Part shown: positions 7,217-14,706 of the stretch, one piece after another
Numbering within the stretch: position 1 is the stretch's first letter
How the letters are laid out: each line of letters starts with the position of its first letter
NCBI GenBank assembly: GCA_040006895.1
Contig: JBDTWB010000081.1
Span: forward strand, 1-16,411
DNA length: 16,411 nt
Source: CAIWHR01 sp040006895
GTDB lineage: Bacteria > Pseudomonadota > Gammaproteobacteria > Burkholderiales > Casimicrobiaceae
Direction: 5' to 3'
Translations under genes and position numbers: made by a program
Notes under the pieces: model-generated
What the model was told of the DNA's origin: nothing
What the model saw: only the letters and a program-made list of their open reading frames with translations
Database searches by the model: none

Positions 7217-7876
7217 ATGACATCCTGGCCCTTCCGGCTCGACCGGACCCACCAGCGCCTGTCCGACGACGCAGGCCGGACCTTCGACCTGGCGATGCGC
7301 AGCTGGGTGCACGCGCCTGAGGTCCGTGGCGAGGGGGTCGACGCGACGACGGCCTGCGCGTGGCTCCAGCGGGAGAGCGGCGCCCCGTGCCGCGTGCCCA
7401 TCGGCGTCATCGGTCCTCGCGAAGCCACCGCGGCGCAAATGAGCGATGCCGCAGCGACCGGCCGCGGCCTCGCGACCATGGGATTGGCAATCCTTTGTGG
7501 AGGGAGGGAGGGGGTGATGCACGCGGCCTCGCAGGGAGCCGCGGCGGCGGACGGGGTCACGATCGGCTTGCTCCCCGACGCCGATCCAGACCTCGGAAAC
7601 CCCCACCTCACCTTCGTGATCGCCACCGGCATCGGTGAAGCGCGCAATGCATTGATCGCGCGCGCCTCGCTGTGCCTGGTCGCCATCGGGAACAGCCACG
7701 GCACCCTGTCGGAGGTGGCGCTTGCCAGGCATTTCGGCAAGCTCGTCATCGGGCTCGCGGGGGCCGCCGATGTCCCCGGCGTGTGCCACGTGCAGGACGT
7801 GGGCGCGGCGCTCGACCTCATCGCCCGCTGCGTGCTCGATCCGGCAGGCACTGCGGTGCACGGTCGACGGCCATAA
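7217..7876 (+). CDS. LOG/TIGR00725-like Rossmann protein (lysine-decarboxylase-fold family)
   Basis: 219 residues from ATG 7217. From about residue 62 the protein follows the small TIGR00725/LOG pattern: IGVIGPRE, GLAILCGGREGVM (90-101), TIGLLP, GIGEARN (R143, N144) and GNSHGTLSEVA (158-168). LOG proteins with the PGGxGTxxE motif release free cytokinin from nucleotides; TIGR00725 members resemble them but have no settled function that I know of. Here the second glycine-rich motif keeps GT and the glutamate (E166) but reads GNSHGT instead of GGGxGT. The 60-residue N-terminal extension (WPFRLDRTHQRL...) is unfamiliar. The start is uncertain: in-frame ATGs at 7133 and 7154 and a GTG at 7196 are possible, and none has a good ribosome-binding site. 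It is divergent from the importer operon and converges with lacI, one base between stop codons. Confidence 0.72.
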   Translation: MTSWPFRLDRTHQRLSDDAGRTFDLAMRSWVHAPEVRGEGVDATTACAWLQRESGAPCRVPIGVIGPREATAAQMSDAAATGRGLATMGLAILCGGREGVMHAASQGAAAADGVTIGLLPDADPDLGNPHLTFVIATGIGEARNALIARASLCLVAIGNSHGTLSEVALARHFGKLVIGLAGAADVPGVCHVQDVGAALDLIARCVLDPAGTAVHGRRP

Positions 7877-7877
7877 G

Positions 7878-8894
7878 TCAGACAAGGAGCAGCTCCGGCT
7901 TGATCTCGATGACCCGCGCATCGCGGAAGGCGCCGGCATCGATGATGCGGAACGCCTCGCCGATAAGTCCTTCGACATCCTGGCGGACCATCAGCAGGGG
8001 AAAACTCAGCACGCTGGCGAACGGATCCCAGTCGTAGCAACCGAACGTGCATGCCCGCAGCTCCTCGGCGGGCAGGGTCTTGAGCAGGCGAACCACACCC
8101 TCGAGCGCAATGGTGGAATTGACCAGGAGGGCGCGCGGCAGGCCGCCGATGCGGTCGTAGAGCTCTCGCACCGCCGCTTCGGCGAGGTTGCCTTCGTATC
8201 CACAGGCATCGATCTGGCGCGGATCGAGCGTACCGACCTCGCTGCGAACCACGTCGGCGAAGCCCTCGATGCGGCGCTGGGTCGCGTAGTCCGAGGCCAG
8301 CCCACCCACGAAGTAGGCCTTGTTGCGCTGCGCGGCACGCATTGGCGACGAGCGCTCGAGCAACGCCCGGGTGAGCTGCTGGGCTCCCCAGTAGTTGTCG
8401 CTGATCACCGATGCCGCGGTGCGGCCAGGAAGGTCCACGTTGACGTGGGCGATGCCGTGTTTGCGGCAGACCTTGCTTACCGAGTCGGGATCCGTGGCAC
8501 CGGTGATCATCAGGCACTCGACCCGATAGGAGATGAGCGTCCGCACGGTTTCCAGCTCGAGGGCGGGATCGCGCAGCGTGCTCACGACCAAGGGGTGCCA
8601 TTGCCGCTCCCGCGCGAGTCGCTCGAAAACCTGCGCCATGCCGCTGAAAAAACGATTGTCGTGGAGCGGGATGATCATGCCGATCAGCCCTGACTTGCTG
8701 GTGCGCAGACCGCTCGCGTGGCGATTGACGCTGTAGGCGTGCTTGGCGGCAAGCCGTTCCACCCGGATTGCCGTCGCCTCGGCGATACGCCGCTCGCGCC
8801 AGTTGCCGCTCAGCACCGCGCTGACGGTCGAAGCCGACACCTGCGCCAGAGCCGCGAGATCGTAGATGGTGGATTTGCGCTTGACCATACTCAT
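7878..8894 (-). CDS. LacI/GalR-family transcriptional regulator
   Basis: 338 residues. An N-terminal helix-turn-helix (TIYDLAALAQVSASTVSAVLSG, about residues 9-30) is followed by the hinge region (AYSVNRHASGLRTSKSGLIGMIIP) and a periplasmic-binding-protein-like effector domain to the C-terminus (RALLVNSTIALEGV and FGCYDWDPFA segments). Such proteins bind palindromic operators with a central CG and release DNA, or bind it more tightly, when a sugar ligand is present. ATG 8894 is used here; a second ATG two codons later (8888) is equally possible. The gene is divergent from the sulfatase/polyol operon across 204 bases containing a good candidate operator, so it most likely controls that operon and perhaps itself. 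It could also act on the importer operon, but I saw no second copy of the operator there. Confidence 0.92.
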   Translation of the reverse strand: MSMVKRKSTIYDLAALAQVSASTVSAVLSGNWRERRIAEATAIRVERLAAKHAYSVNRHASGLRTSKSGLIGMIIPLHDNRFFSGMAQVFERLARERQWHPLVVSTLRDPALELETVRTLISYRVECLMITGATDPDSVSKVCRKHGIAHVNVDLPGRTAASVISDNYWGAQQLTRALLERSSPMRAAQRNKAYFVGGLASDYATQRRIEGFADVVRSEVGTLDPRQIDACGYEGNLAEAAVRELYDRIGGLPRALLVNSTIALEGVVRLLKTLPAEELRACTFGCYDWDPFASVLSFPLLMVRQDVEGLIGEAFRIIDAGAFRDARVIEIKPELLLV

Positions 8895-8949
8895 CCGGGA
8901 CAGCCGCGATCACTGCGGCGGTCCCGATCCCGCTCGGATTCGAGGCCGC

Positions 8950-8978
8950 TTGCATGCATCGGGGGCCGGTGGCACAAT
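8950..8978 (+). promoter_or_regulatory. Candidate promoter of the sulfatase/polyol operon
   Basis: TTGCAT (8950-8955) and CACAAT (8973-8978) are separated by 17 bases. Transcription would begin near 8985, giving a leader of about 110 bases before the binding-protein gene. The -10 box lies inside the candidate LacI operator. The assignment rests on sequence similarity and position. Confidence 0.45.
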
Positions 8979-8987
8979 CGATTGCGC
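8972..8987. promoter_or_regulatory. Candidate LacI-family operator
   Basis: GCACAATCGATTGCGC is a 16-bp palindrome with one mismatched pair and a central CG, the hallmark of LacI/PurR-type operators. It lies between the divergent lacI-family gene and the binding-protein gene and covers the likely -10 box, where a bound repressor would block polymerase. Confidence 0.6.
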
Positions 8988-9098
8988 AAAAGGTACACCA
9001 GCACTCGGCCGCGCGCAACCTTGCCGGCTTCGGCGAACGTGCGCAAAGTCCGCACACGACTGGCCCCGACCTACTCCACCTCACCCACGGGAGGATGC

Positions 9099-10184
9099 AT
9101 GACCCAGCGCCAACGTTATTCCGGGAGCCGACGCAGTTTTCTGCTGCGCACCGTGGCGGGTACCGCCATGGCCGCGGGCGGGACCTGGGCCGGCGGCTTC
9201 GCGGCGGGGGCGCATGCGCAGGGCAGCGTGCCTGCCGTTGCCGCGCCGCCGCTTGCGATCGGCGTGCTGCGCTCGCCCACCTCCGGCATCGTTGCGATCG
9301 CCGATCAGAAAGGCTGGTTCCGCGAGGCGAACCTGAACCTCTCGACGGTGCTGTTCGCCGCGGCCGCGGGGCCGAAGATCGTCCAGGCGCTGGGCGGTGG
9401 GAGCATCGGCTTGAGTTTTGTCAATGCCACGGCGGCGGTGCTCGCCCTGTCCGCCGGCGGCGCCTCGCTCAAGATCATCTCCATTCCCACGGACCCTTCG
9501 CGCCTCTTTGCCCTGCTCAGCAAGCCTGAGATCGACTCGGTGCCCAAGCTCGCCGGGAAGCGCGTGGCGGTGACCGGCGGCACGGCGCTGCACTTCTATC
9601 TGGCGCGGACCCTCGCCAAGTTCGGGATGACCTTGAAGGACATCGAGTTCACCAATTTGCCGGCGGCCGATGGGCAGGCGGCGTTCGTGGCCGGGCGGGT
9701 AGATGCAATCGTGCCATCGGTGAATGGCCGCTTCTACCTCATGAATGCCAAAAAGGACACCCGCGAGCTCTTCACCTACGACGATTTCCTCAAGGGGCCC
9801 GGTCCGACGACGCCGTTCCGCAGCTACGACCTGTTCGTAACCACCGAGGAAGTGATCAAGTCCAGTCGCGCCGCCCTGACGCGGTTTCTCGCCGTGTACC
9901 ACGATAAGGCGATCCCCTTCGTCACCGGTCCCGCCACGCGCGAGCAGGCCGTGGCGCTCATCACCAACTACGTGAATCAGGAACAGAAGAACCCCAACGA
10001 CGAGGCCGTGATGCGCCGCATCCTCGCCGACAGCGAGTTCTACGATCTGGCGGCTGTGCGCAAGCTGGTGCAGGGCGACGAATTGCGGGCGAGCCTCGAG
10101 GAGCAGGCGAAGTTCTTTGTCGACATCGGCCAGATCAAGTCGGCGCCGAACATGCGCACCGCCATCGTCGACAATCTTGTCTGA
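9099..10184 (+). CDS. ABC transporter substrate-binding protein, NitT/TauT (SsuA/THI5-like) family, Tat-exported
   Basis: 361 residues. The N-terminus has a clear Tat signal (GSRRSFLLR, arginines 11 and 12) and a following hydrophobic stretch to about AHAQG. The mature part follows the SsuA/TauA/THI5-like pattern: LAIGVLRSPTSGIVAIADQKGWF, then LSFVNATAAVLAL, then LAGKRVAVTGGTALHFYLARTLAKFGM, then FVAGRVDAIV. Relatives bind sulfonates, sulfate esters, nitrate or pyrimidine precursors in the periplasm. The start is set by GGGAGG four bases before ATG 9099. The sulfatase gene overlaps its 3' end, suggesting that the ligand is a sulfate ester, as for AtsR next to arylsulfatase in Pseudomonas. No matching permease or ATPase genes lie in the window, so the partners must be elsewhere. 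Confidence 0.9.
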   Translation: MTQRQRYSGSRRSFLLRTVAGTAMAAGGTWAGGFAAGAHAQGSVPAVAAPPLAIGVLRSPTSGIVAIADQKGWFREANLNLSTVLFAAAAGPKIVQALGGGSIGLSFVNATAAVLALSAGGASLKIISIPTDPSRLFALLSKPEIDSVPKLAGKRVAVTGGTALHFYLARTLAKFGMTLKDIEFTNLPAADGQAAFVAGRVDAIVPSVNGRFYLMNAKKDTRELFTYDDFLKGPGPTTPFRSYDLFVTTEEVIKSSRAALTRFLAVYHDKAIPFVTGPATREQAVALITNYVNQEQKNPNDEAVMRRILADSEFYDLAAVRKLVQGDELRASLEEQAKFFVDIGQIKSAPNMRTAIVDNLV

Positions 10185-11766
10185 ATCCACCGAACCTTCG
10201 GTCGCGGTCCCCGCGCGGCGCGCGGGCGGTCCGAATGTGGTCCTGATCCAGGTCGACCAACTCGCGCCGCGGTATCTGTCGTTCTACGGCCATCCGCGGG
10301 TCAAGACCCCCAACCTGGATCGGCTCGCAGCGCGCAGCGTCGTGTTCGACCAGGCCTACTGCAACTACCCGTTGTGCTCGCCGTCCAGGGCGTCGATGCT
10401 CACCGGCTGCCTGCCCTTCAGCATCAGCCAGTGGGACAACGGTGCCGAGTTCTTCGCCGAGATTCCCACCCTTGCGCACTACCTGCGCGCCGCAGGCTAT
10501 TCCACGACACTGTGCGGCAAGATGCACTTCGTCGGCCCGGATCAGCACCACGGCTACGAGGAGCGGCTGCTCACCGACATCTATCCCTCCGATTTCGCCT
10601 GGACGACCGACTGGCAGCACGTGTTCCGTCCGGGTGGGGGTATCCGGATCCGCAACGTGGTCGAATCCGGCGTCTGTGTGCGTGCGCTGCAGATCGACTA
10701 CGACGAGGAGGTCGAGTTCCACGCCCGGCGAAAGCTTTTCGACCTTGCGCGGGATCCTGGCGACCGGCCGTTCTTTCTCACCGTTTCGTTCAGCCACCCG
10801 CATCCACCGTTCGTGATTACCCCGGAGTACTGGGACTTCTATGCCGACGCGGACATCGATATGCCTCGGCTCGGAGCGATTCCGCCGGAGCAACTCGATC
10901 CGTTCAATCGGGCCCGCTGGGCGATGATGGGGCACCAGTTCTACGATCTGGACGACGACCATGTCAGGCGTGCCCGCCATGCCTATTTCGGGATGATCAG
11001 TTACGTCGACGCGAAGATCGGTGCGGTGCTCGACGCCCTGCGCGATACCGGTCTCGAGGACGACACTATCGTCGTGTTCACCAGCGATCACGGCGAGATG
11101 CTCGGCGAGCGCGGCATGTGGCTCAAGGATACGTTCTTCGAGGACGCGATCCGGGTGCCGCTGCTGGTCGCGGGACCGGGCGTCACGCCGCGGCGCATGT
11201 CGAACTGCGTGTCGCTGGTCGATCTCGCGCCGACGGTGCTCGACCTCGTCGGGGCAACCCGGCCGCCGGCGTCGCCGTTCGACGGTGCGAGCTTTGCGCG
11301 GCTGCTCGCCGGTGAAGCGTCGGGATGGAAGGACGAAGTGATCGCGGACTGGGCCGGTGGTGGTCATGACCAGGCCTCGCGGATGCTGCGCCAGGGTCGT
11401 TTCAAGTATCTCTGGCATCACGGCCTTGCTCCCATGCTTTTCGATCTGGTCGCCGATCCGGATGAACAACACGACCTCGCCGGCAGCCCGTCCTACGCGG
11501 AGGTCGAGGCAACGTTGCGGGCACGGCTCGCCGGGAGTTGGGATCCCGCCGAGGTGAGCGCGCGCGTGCGGGTCAGCCAGCAGCGCCGGCTGTTCCTGCA
11601 GGACGTCTTCGACCGGTCGGGGAAGTACTCGAACTGGTCTGCCCAAGTCGCGCTGGACGACGCGCATCGGTTCGTGCGCGGACGTGCCAGCAGCTTCTAC
11701 GCCAAGGCACGCCTGCGGTTCCCGTTCGTCGAGCCGGTCCCTCCGGACCATCCCGAAGCGCAGTGA
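10177..11766 (+). CDS. Choline-sulfatase-like (BetC-like) type I sulfatase
   Basis: About 529 residues. Type I sulfatases cleave sulfate esters with a formylglycine made from a cysteine or serine; the site is CSPSR with C67 (counting from TTG 10177). An early metal aspartate is D27 (QVDQ), with GKMHFVGPDQHHGYE and SDHGEMLGERGMW downstream. The order WDNGAEF, LLTDIYPSDFAW and the C-terminal RVSQQRRLFLQDVF segment match the choline-sulfatase subgroup closely. There is no signal peptide, so the enzyme is probably cytoplasmic. No betaine genes are nearby; the neighbours are a polyol dehydrogenase and a sugar kinase, so choline sulfate may not be the substrate. No ATG is usable; TTG 10177 overlaps the previous stop by 8 bases and suggests coupling, while TTG 10117 and GTG 10238 are alternatives. 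The activity class is well supported; the substrate is open. Confidence 0.88.
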   Translation: MSESTEPSVAVPARRAGGPNVVLIQVDQLAPRYLSFYGHPRVKTPNLDRLAARSVVFDQAYCNYPLCSPSRASMLTGCLPFSISQWDNGAEFFAEIPTLAHYLRAAGYSTTLCGKMHFVGPDQHHGYEERLLTDIYPSDFAWTTDWQHVFRPGGGIRIRNVVESGVCVRALQIDYDEEVEFHARRKLFDLARDPGDRPFFLTVSFSHPHPPFVITPEYWDFYADADIDMPRLGAIPPEQLDPFNRARWAMMGHQFYDLDDDHVRRARHAYFGMISYVDAKIGAVLDALRDTGLEDDTIVVFTSDHGEMLGERGMWLKDTFFEDAIRVPLLVAGPGVTPRRMSNCVSLVDLAPTVLDLVGATRPPASPFDGASFARLLAGEASGWKDEVIADWAGGGHDQASRMLRQGRFKYLWHHGLAPMLFDLVADPDEQHDLAGSPSYAEVEATLRARLAGSWDPAEVSARVRVSQQRRLFLQDVFDRSGKYSNWSAQVALDDAHRFVRGRASSFYAKARLRFPFVEPVPPDHPEAQ

Positions 11767-11822
11767 CCGGGCAGCACCGCCACGATCCCTGATGTCCACC
11801 TCTTCCTATCAAGGGTGACTAC

Positions 11823-12905
11823 ATGAGCCAACACGATGGACAGATGACGGCGATCGTCTGCCATGGTCCCAAGGACTATCGGGTCCAGTCCATTCCCCGG
11901 CCGCGCGCCGGACCGCGCGAACTCGTGATCCGTATCGATGCCTGCGGCATCTGCGCCAGCGACTGCAAGTGCTGGTCCGGCGCGGCGATGTTCTGGGCCG
12001 GCGACAATCCCTGGGTGAAGGCGCCCGTGGTGCCGGGGCACGAATTCGTCGGCCACGTGCAGGAGCTCGGTGAAGGCGCCGCGGAGCATTTCGGCGTCGC
12101 CGCGGGCGACCACGTGATCGCCGAGCAGATCGTCCCGTGCGAGCTCTGCCGATATTGCCGTTCGGGACAGTACTGGATGTGCGAGGTGCACAACATCTTC
12201 GGCTTCCAGCGCACCGTCGCCGAAGGGGGCATGGCGCAGTACATGCGCATCCCGGCCAACGCCCGGGTGCATCGCATTCCTGCGGAGCTGCCGCTGGACG
12301 AGGCCGCGATCATCGAGCCGCTGGCCTGCGCCATCCATGCGGTCAACCGCGGCGACATCCAGCTCGACGATGTCACGGTCATTGCCGGTGCGGGGCCGAT
12401 CGGCCTGATGATGGTGCAGGTTGCCAAACTCAAGACCCCTCGCAAGCTGGTCGTGATCGACATGGTGCCCGAGCGCCGCGAGCTCGCGACCCGGTATGGC
12501 GCCGACGTGGTGATCGATCCTTCGCGCGAAGACGCGGCTGCCATCGTGCGCGGACTCACCGGCGGCTATGGCTGCGACGTCTACATCGAGGCCACCGGCT
12601 CGCCGAGCGGCGTCGTGCAGGGCCTCGACCTCATCCGCAAGCTGGGCCGTTTCGTCGAATTCTCGGTGTTCGGCAAGGAGACAGCGGTCGACTGGTCGGT
12701 GATCGGCGACCGCAAGGAGCTCGACGTGCGCGGTGCGCATCTCGGACCGTATTGCTATCCGATCGCAATCGACCTCCTGATGCGCGGCCTGGTGACCGCC
12801 CGTGGCATCGTCACCCACGCGTACCCGCTGGAGTCGTGGGAGGAGGCGATCGCGATGGCGAATTCCCTCGATTCGGTGAAGGTCCTCCTGAAGCCCGTAC
12901 GCTGA
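11823..12905 (+). CDS. Zinc-dependent polyol dehydrogenase, erythritol/L-threitol dehydrogenase-like
   Basis: A 360-residue medium-chain dehydrogenase. Catalytic zinc ligands are C44 (CGICASD), H73 and E74 (GHEF), with a probable further glutamate in IIEPLACA. Structural zinc cysteines are C106, C109, C112 and C120 (CELCRYCRSGQYWMC). The NAD-binding motif is AGAGPIGLM, followed by the acidic end of the second strand (VVIDMVPER). The segments FVEFSVFGKETAVDWS and GAHLGPYCYPIAID match, as I recall, dehydrogenases annotated for erythritol/L-threitol, which oxidise the polyol to erythrulose. The start at 11823 has AAGGG seven bases upstream; an ATG at 11844 is weaker. The gene lies 56 bases after the sulfatase and 17 before the kinase. 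The C4 specificity is a guess by similarity; sorbitol- or threonine-type substrates are possible. Confidence 0.88.
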   Translation: MSQHDGQMTAIVCHGPKDYRVQSIPRPRAGPRELVIRIDACGICASDCKCWSGAAMFWAGDNPWVKAPVVPGHEFVGHVQELGEGAAEHFGVAAGDHVIAEQIVPCELCRYCRSGQYWMCEVHNIFGFQRTVAEGGMAQYMRIPANARVHRIPAELPLDEAAIIEPLACAIHAVNRGDIQLDDVTVIAGAGPIGLMMVQVAKLKTPRKLVVIDMVPERRELATRYGADVVIDPSREDAAAIVRGLTGGYGCDVYIEATGSPSGVVQGLDLIRKLGRFVEFSVFGKETAVDWSVIGDRKELDVRGAHLGPYCYPIAIDLLMRGLVTARGIVTHAYPLESWEEAIAMANSLDSVKVLLKPVR

Positions 12906-12912
12906 ATCCGGT

Positions 12913-12916
12913 GGAG
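12913..12916 (+). promoter_or_regulatory. Ribosome-binding site that sets the kinase GTG start
   Basis: GGAG is followed by six bases and then GTG at 12923. A second in-frame GTG at 12911 has no site upstream. This places the kinase start 17 bases after the dehydrogenase stop and gives the family-typical N-terminus SYVIGVDIGT. Confidence 0.7.
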
Positions 12917-12922
12917 AGCGAA

Positions 12923-14548
12923 GTGAGCTATGTCATCGGCGTCGATATCGGCACCCAGAGCACCAAGGCGTTGCTTTGCGACACCAAGGGCCGGATCGTC
13001 GCCCAGCAGTCGCACGGCTATCATCCCGACACCCCGCAGCCGATGTGGGCGGAGCAGTGGCCCGATGTGTGGCTCGAGGCGACCATCGCCTGCGTCAGCG
13101 ACTGCGTCGCTCAGGCAAAGGTTGCCATGCCCGGGTTCGCGCCGGGCGACGTACGCGCGCTTTGCATCAGCAGCCTCTATGGCGGTTCGGGCATTCCGGT
13201 CGACGACACGATCACGCCGCTCCATCCATGCCTGATCTGGCTCGACCGGCGGGCTCACGAGGAAGTCGACTGGGTCCGCTCGACGGTGTCGATGGATCGC
13301 CTGCACGCCGTGACGGGTAATGGCGTCGATAGCTACTACGGCTTCACCAAGATGCTGTGGCTCAAGCGCCACCGTCCCGAAGTGTGGAGCAAGACGCGTC
13401 ACTTCGTGCCTCCCAATGCCTTCGTGATCCATGCCCTGACCGGGGAGCTGGCGGTGGATCGTTCGTCGGCCGGCAACATCGGCGGGGTGTACGACACCGG
13501 CGCCGGCGCCTGGTCCGCCGAGATGCTCGACGTGCTCGGTATTCCCAGGACCATGATGCCGTCGCGGCTGGTGAACTCGACCGACGTCGTGGGCACACTG
13601 ACGTCAGACGCCGCCGGATGGCTGGGACTTGCCGTCGACACGCCGGTGATCGCGGGGGGCGTGGATGCCGCCGTGGCCACGCTGGCCGCGGGGGTTGCCC
13701 GCCCCGGCCAACATGTCGCGATGATGGGATCGAGCATGTGCTGGGGCTACGTCAGCCAGCACGTCGACGCCCGCCGCGGCCTGGTCAGCATGCCCCATGT
13801 GTTCGGCGAGCCACGCGATCGCTACGTCTTCGGAGGCGCGATCACCGCAGGCGCTGCCGTGACCTGGTTCCGGGAGAATTTCTGCCGCGACGACGGCGCC
13901 GAGGCGGGCCGCCGGGGTGTCGATGTGCACGACCTGCTCGAGGACGCTGCGCGCGAGGTCGAGCCTGGGTCCGCGGGCCTCCTGTTCCTGCCCTATCTCA
14001 TGGGCGAGCGCACGCCGATCTGGGACAGCAAGGCAAGCGGCGTGTTCGTCGGCCTGAGTCTCTATCATCGCCGCGAGCATCTTTACCGCGCCGTGCTCGA
14101 GGGCGTCAGCTTCGCCCTGCGCCATAACATCGAAGCCGGCACCACCGCCGAGGTGCCGCTCGACCGCGAGCTGATCGTGGTCGGCGGGGCCACGCACTCC
14201 GACCTGTGGATGCAGATCATCGCCGACGTTACCGGACGACCCGTGCTGACCATCGAGCAGGACGTCGAGGCGGCGATGGGAGCGGCATTGCTGGCGGCGT
14301 ATGGCGCCGGGCTTATCGATGCCGACGAGGTCGGCAAGGGCTGGGTGAATCTGGTACCGCGCGCGCGTCCGCAGGCAGCGTCGGTAACCGTCTACGACGC
14401 CCGGTTCGAAACCTACAAGGCGGTGTATCCGGCCCTGAAGGCCAGCATGCACGACCTGCACGACCAAGCCGCAAGCCAGCGCATGCGGGCCGACACCACC
14501 GCCAGGCATGACGCCGTCCCCGTAGAACCCACGAGGAGTGTGCAATGA
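12923..14548 (+). CDS. FGGY-family carbohydrate kinase (xylulokinase-like)
   Basis: A 541-residue cytoplasmic kinase. The N-terminal phosphate-binding motif is DIGTQSTKALL (8-18). The first domain also shows HPCLIWLDRRAHEEV. The domain junction holds GGVDAAVATLAAGV, where the catalytic aspartate is expected. The C-terminal FGGY signature is VVGGATHSDLWMQIIADVTG, followed by the adenosine-binding AAMGAALLAAYG. FGGY kinases phosphorylate ketoses, polyols or glycerol; coming directly after a polyol dehydrogenase, the likely substrate is the ketose product. The last 40 residues (SMHDLHDQAASQRMRAD...) are probably a tail outside the catalytic domain. The GTG start is supported by GGAG six bases upstream. 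The stop overlaps the ATG of a short ORF (ATGA). Substrate assignment by sequence is not possible here. Confidence 0.92.
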   Translation: MSYVIGVDIGTQSTKALLCDTKGRIVAQQSHGYHPDTPQPMWAEQWPDVWLEATIACVSDCVAQAKVAMPGFAPGDVRALCISSLYGGSGIPVDDTITPLHPCLIWLDRRAHEEVDWVRSTVSMDRLHAVTGNGVDSYYGFTKMLWLKRHRPEVWSKTRHFVPPNAFVIHALTGELAVDRSSAGNIGGVYDTGAGAWSAEMLDVLGIPRTMMPSRLVNSTDVVGTLTSDAAGWLGLAVDTPVIAGGVDAAVATLAAGVARPGQHVAMMGSSMCWGYVSQHVDARRGLVSMPHVFGEPRDRYVFGGAITAGAAVTWFRENFCRDDGAEAGRRGVDVHDLLEDAAREVEPGSAGLLFLPYLMGERTPIWDSKASGVFVGLSLYHRREHLYRAVLEGVSFALRHNIEAGTTAEVPLDRELIVVGGATHSDLWMQIIADVTGRPVLTIEQDVEAAMGAALLAAYGAGLIDADEVGKGWVNLVPRARPQAASVTVYDARFETYKAVYPALKASMHDLHDQAASQRMRADTTARHDAVPVEPTRSVQ

Positions 14549-14706
14549 AGGCCGGGCGGAAGCTTCAGCGCCGGAGACACCGCCGGCAAGGCGATCCTGT
14601 GTTGGGGGACGGCAAGGGCCTTGGCCTTTCTCCAGATCGGACTCGGGCGAAGCGGAATCGACCGTGCGTTGATTGCGTCGGCGTTCGCGACGGAGTGTTG
14701 GCATGA
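14545..14706 (+). CDS. Short unrecognised ORF between kinase and phosphatase, possibly a frameshifted remnant
   Basis: A 53-residue ORF with an excellent ribosome-binding site, GAGGAG (14533-14538) six bases before ATG 14545. It overlaps the kinase stop by ATGA and the next gene's ATG by ATGA, the signature of a translated operon member. The product is odd: very rich in arginine (KLQRRRHRRQGD), without hydrophobic core segments, and its third-position GC is lower than its neighbours. The +2 frame of the same DNA, from about 14568, reads like ordinary protein (GKAILCWGTARALAFLQIGL) and runs on into the next gene out of frame. I recognise neither. It may be a leader-type coupling peptide, or the remains of a gene joined to its start by a frameshift or deletion. 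Confidence 0.4.
   Translation: MKAGRKLQRRRHRRQGDPVLGDGKGLGLSPDRTRAKRNRPCVDCVGVRDGVLA

Noticed and set aside
6847..9084. Open frame of about 745 codons on the minus strand across the lacI, LOG-like and phosphoesterase region
   Set aside because: It runs through three real genes in a wrong frame and has no recognisable domain.
10135..11799. Long open frame of about 554 codons on the minus strand, opposite the sulfatase gene
   Set aside because: It is the antisense frame of a clearly recognised sulfatase, gives no family motifs, and is a common result of high third-position GC.
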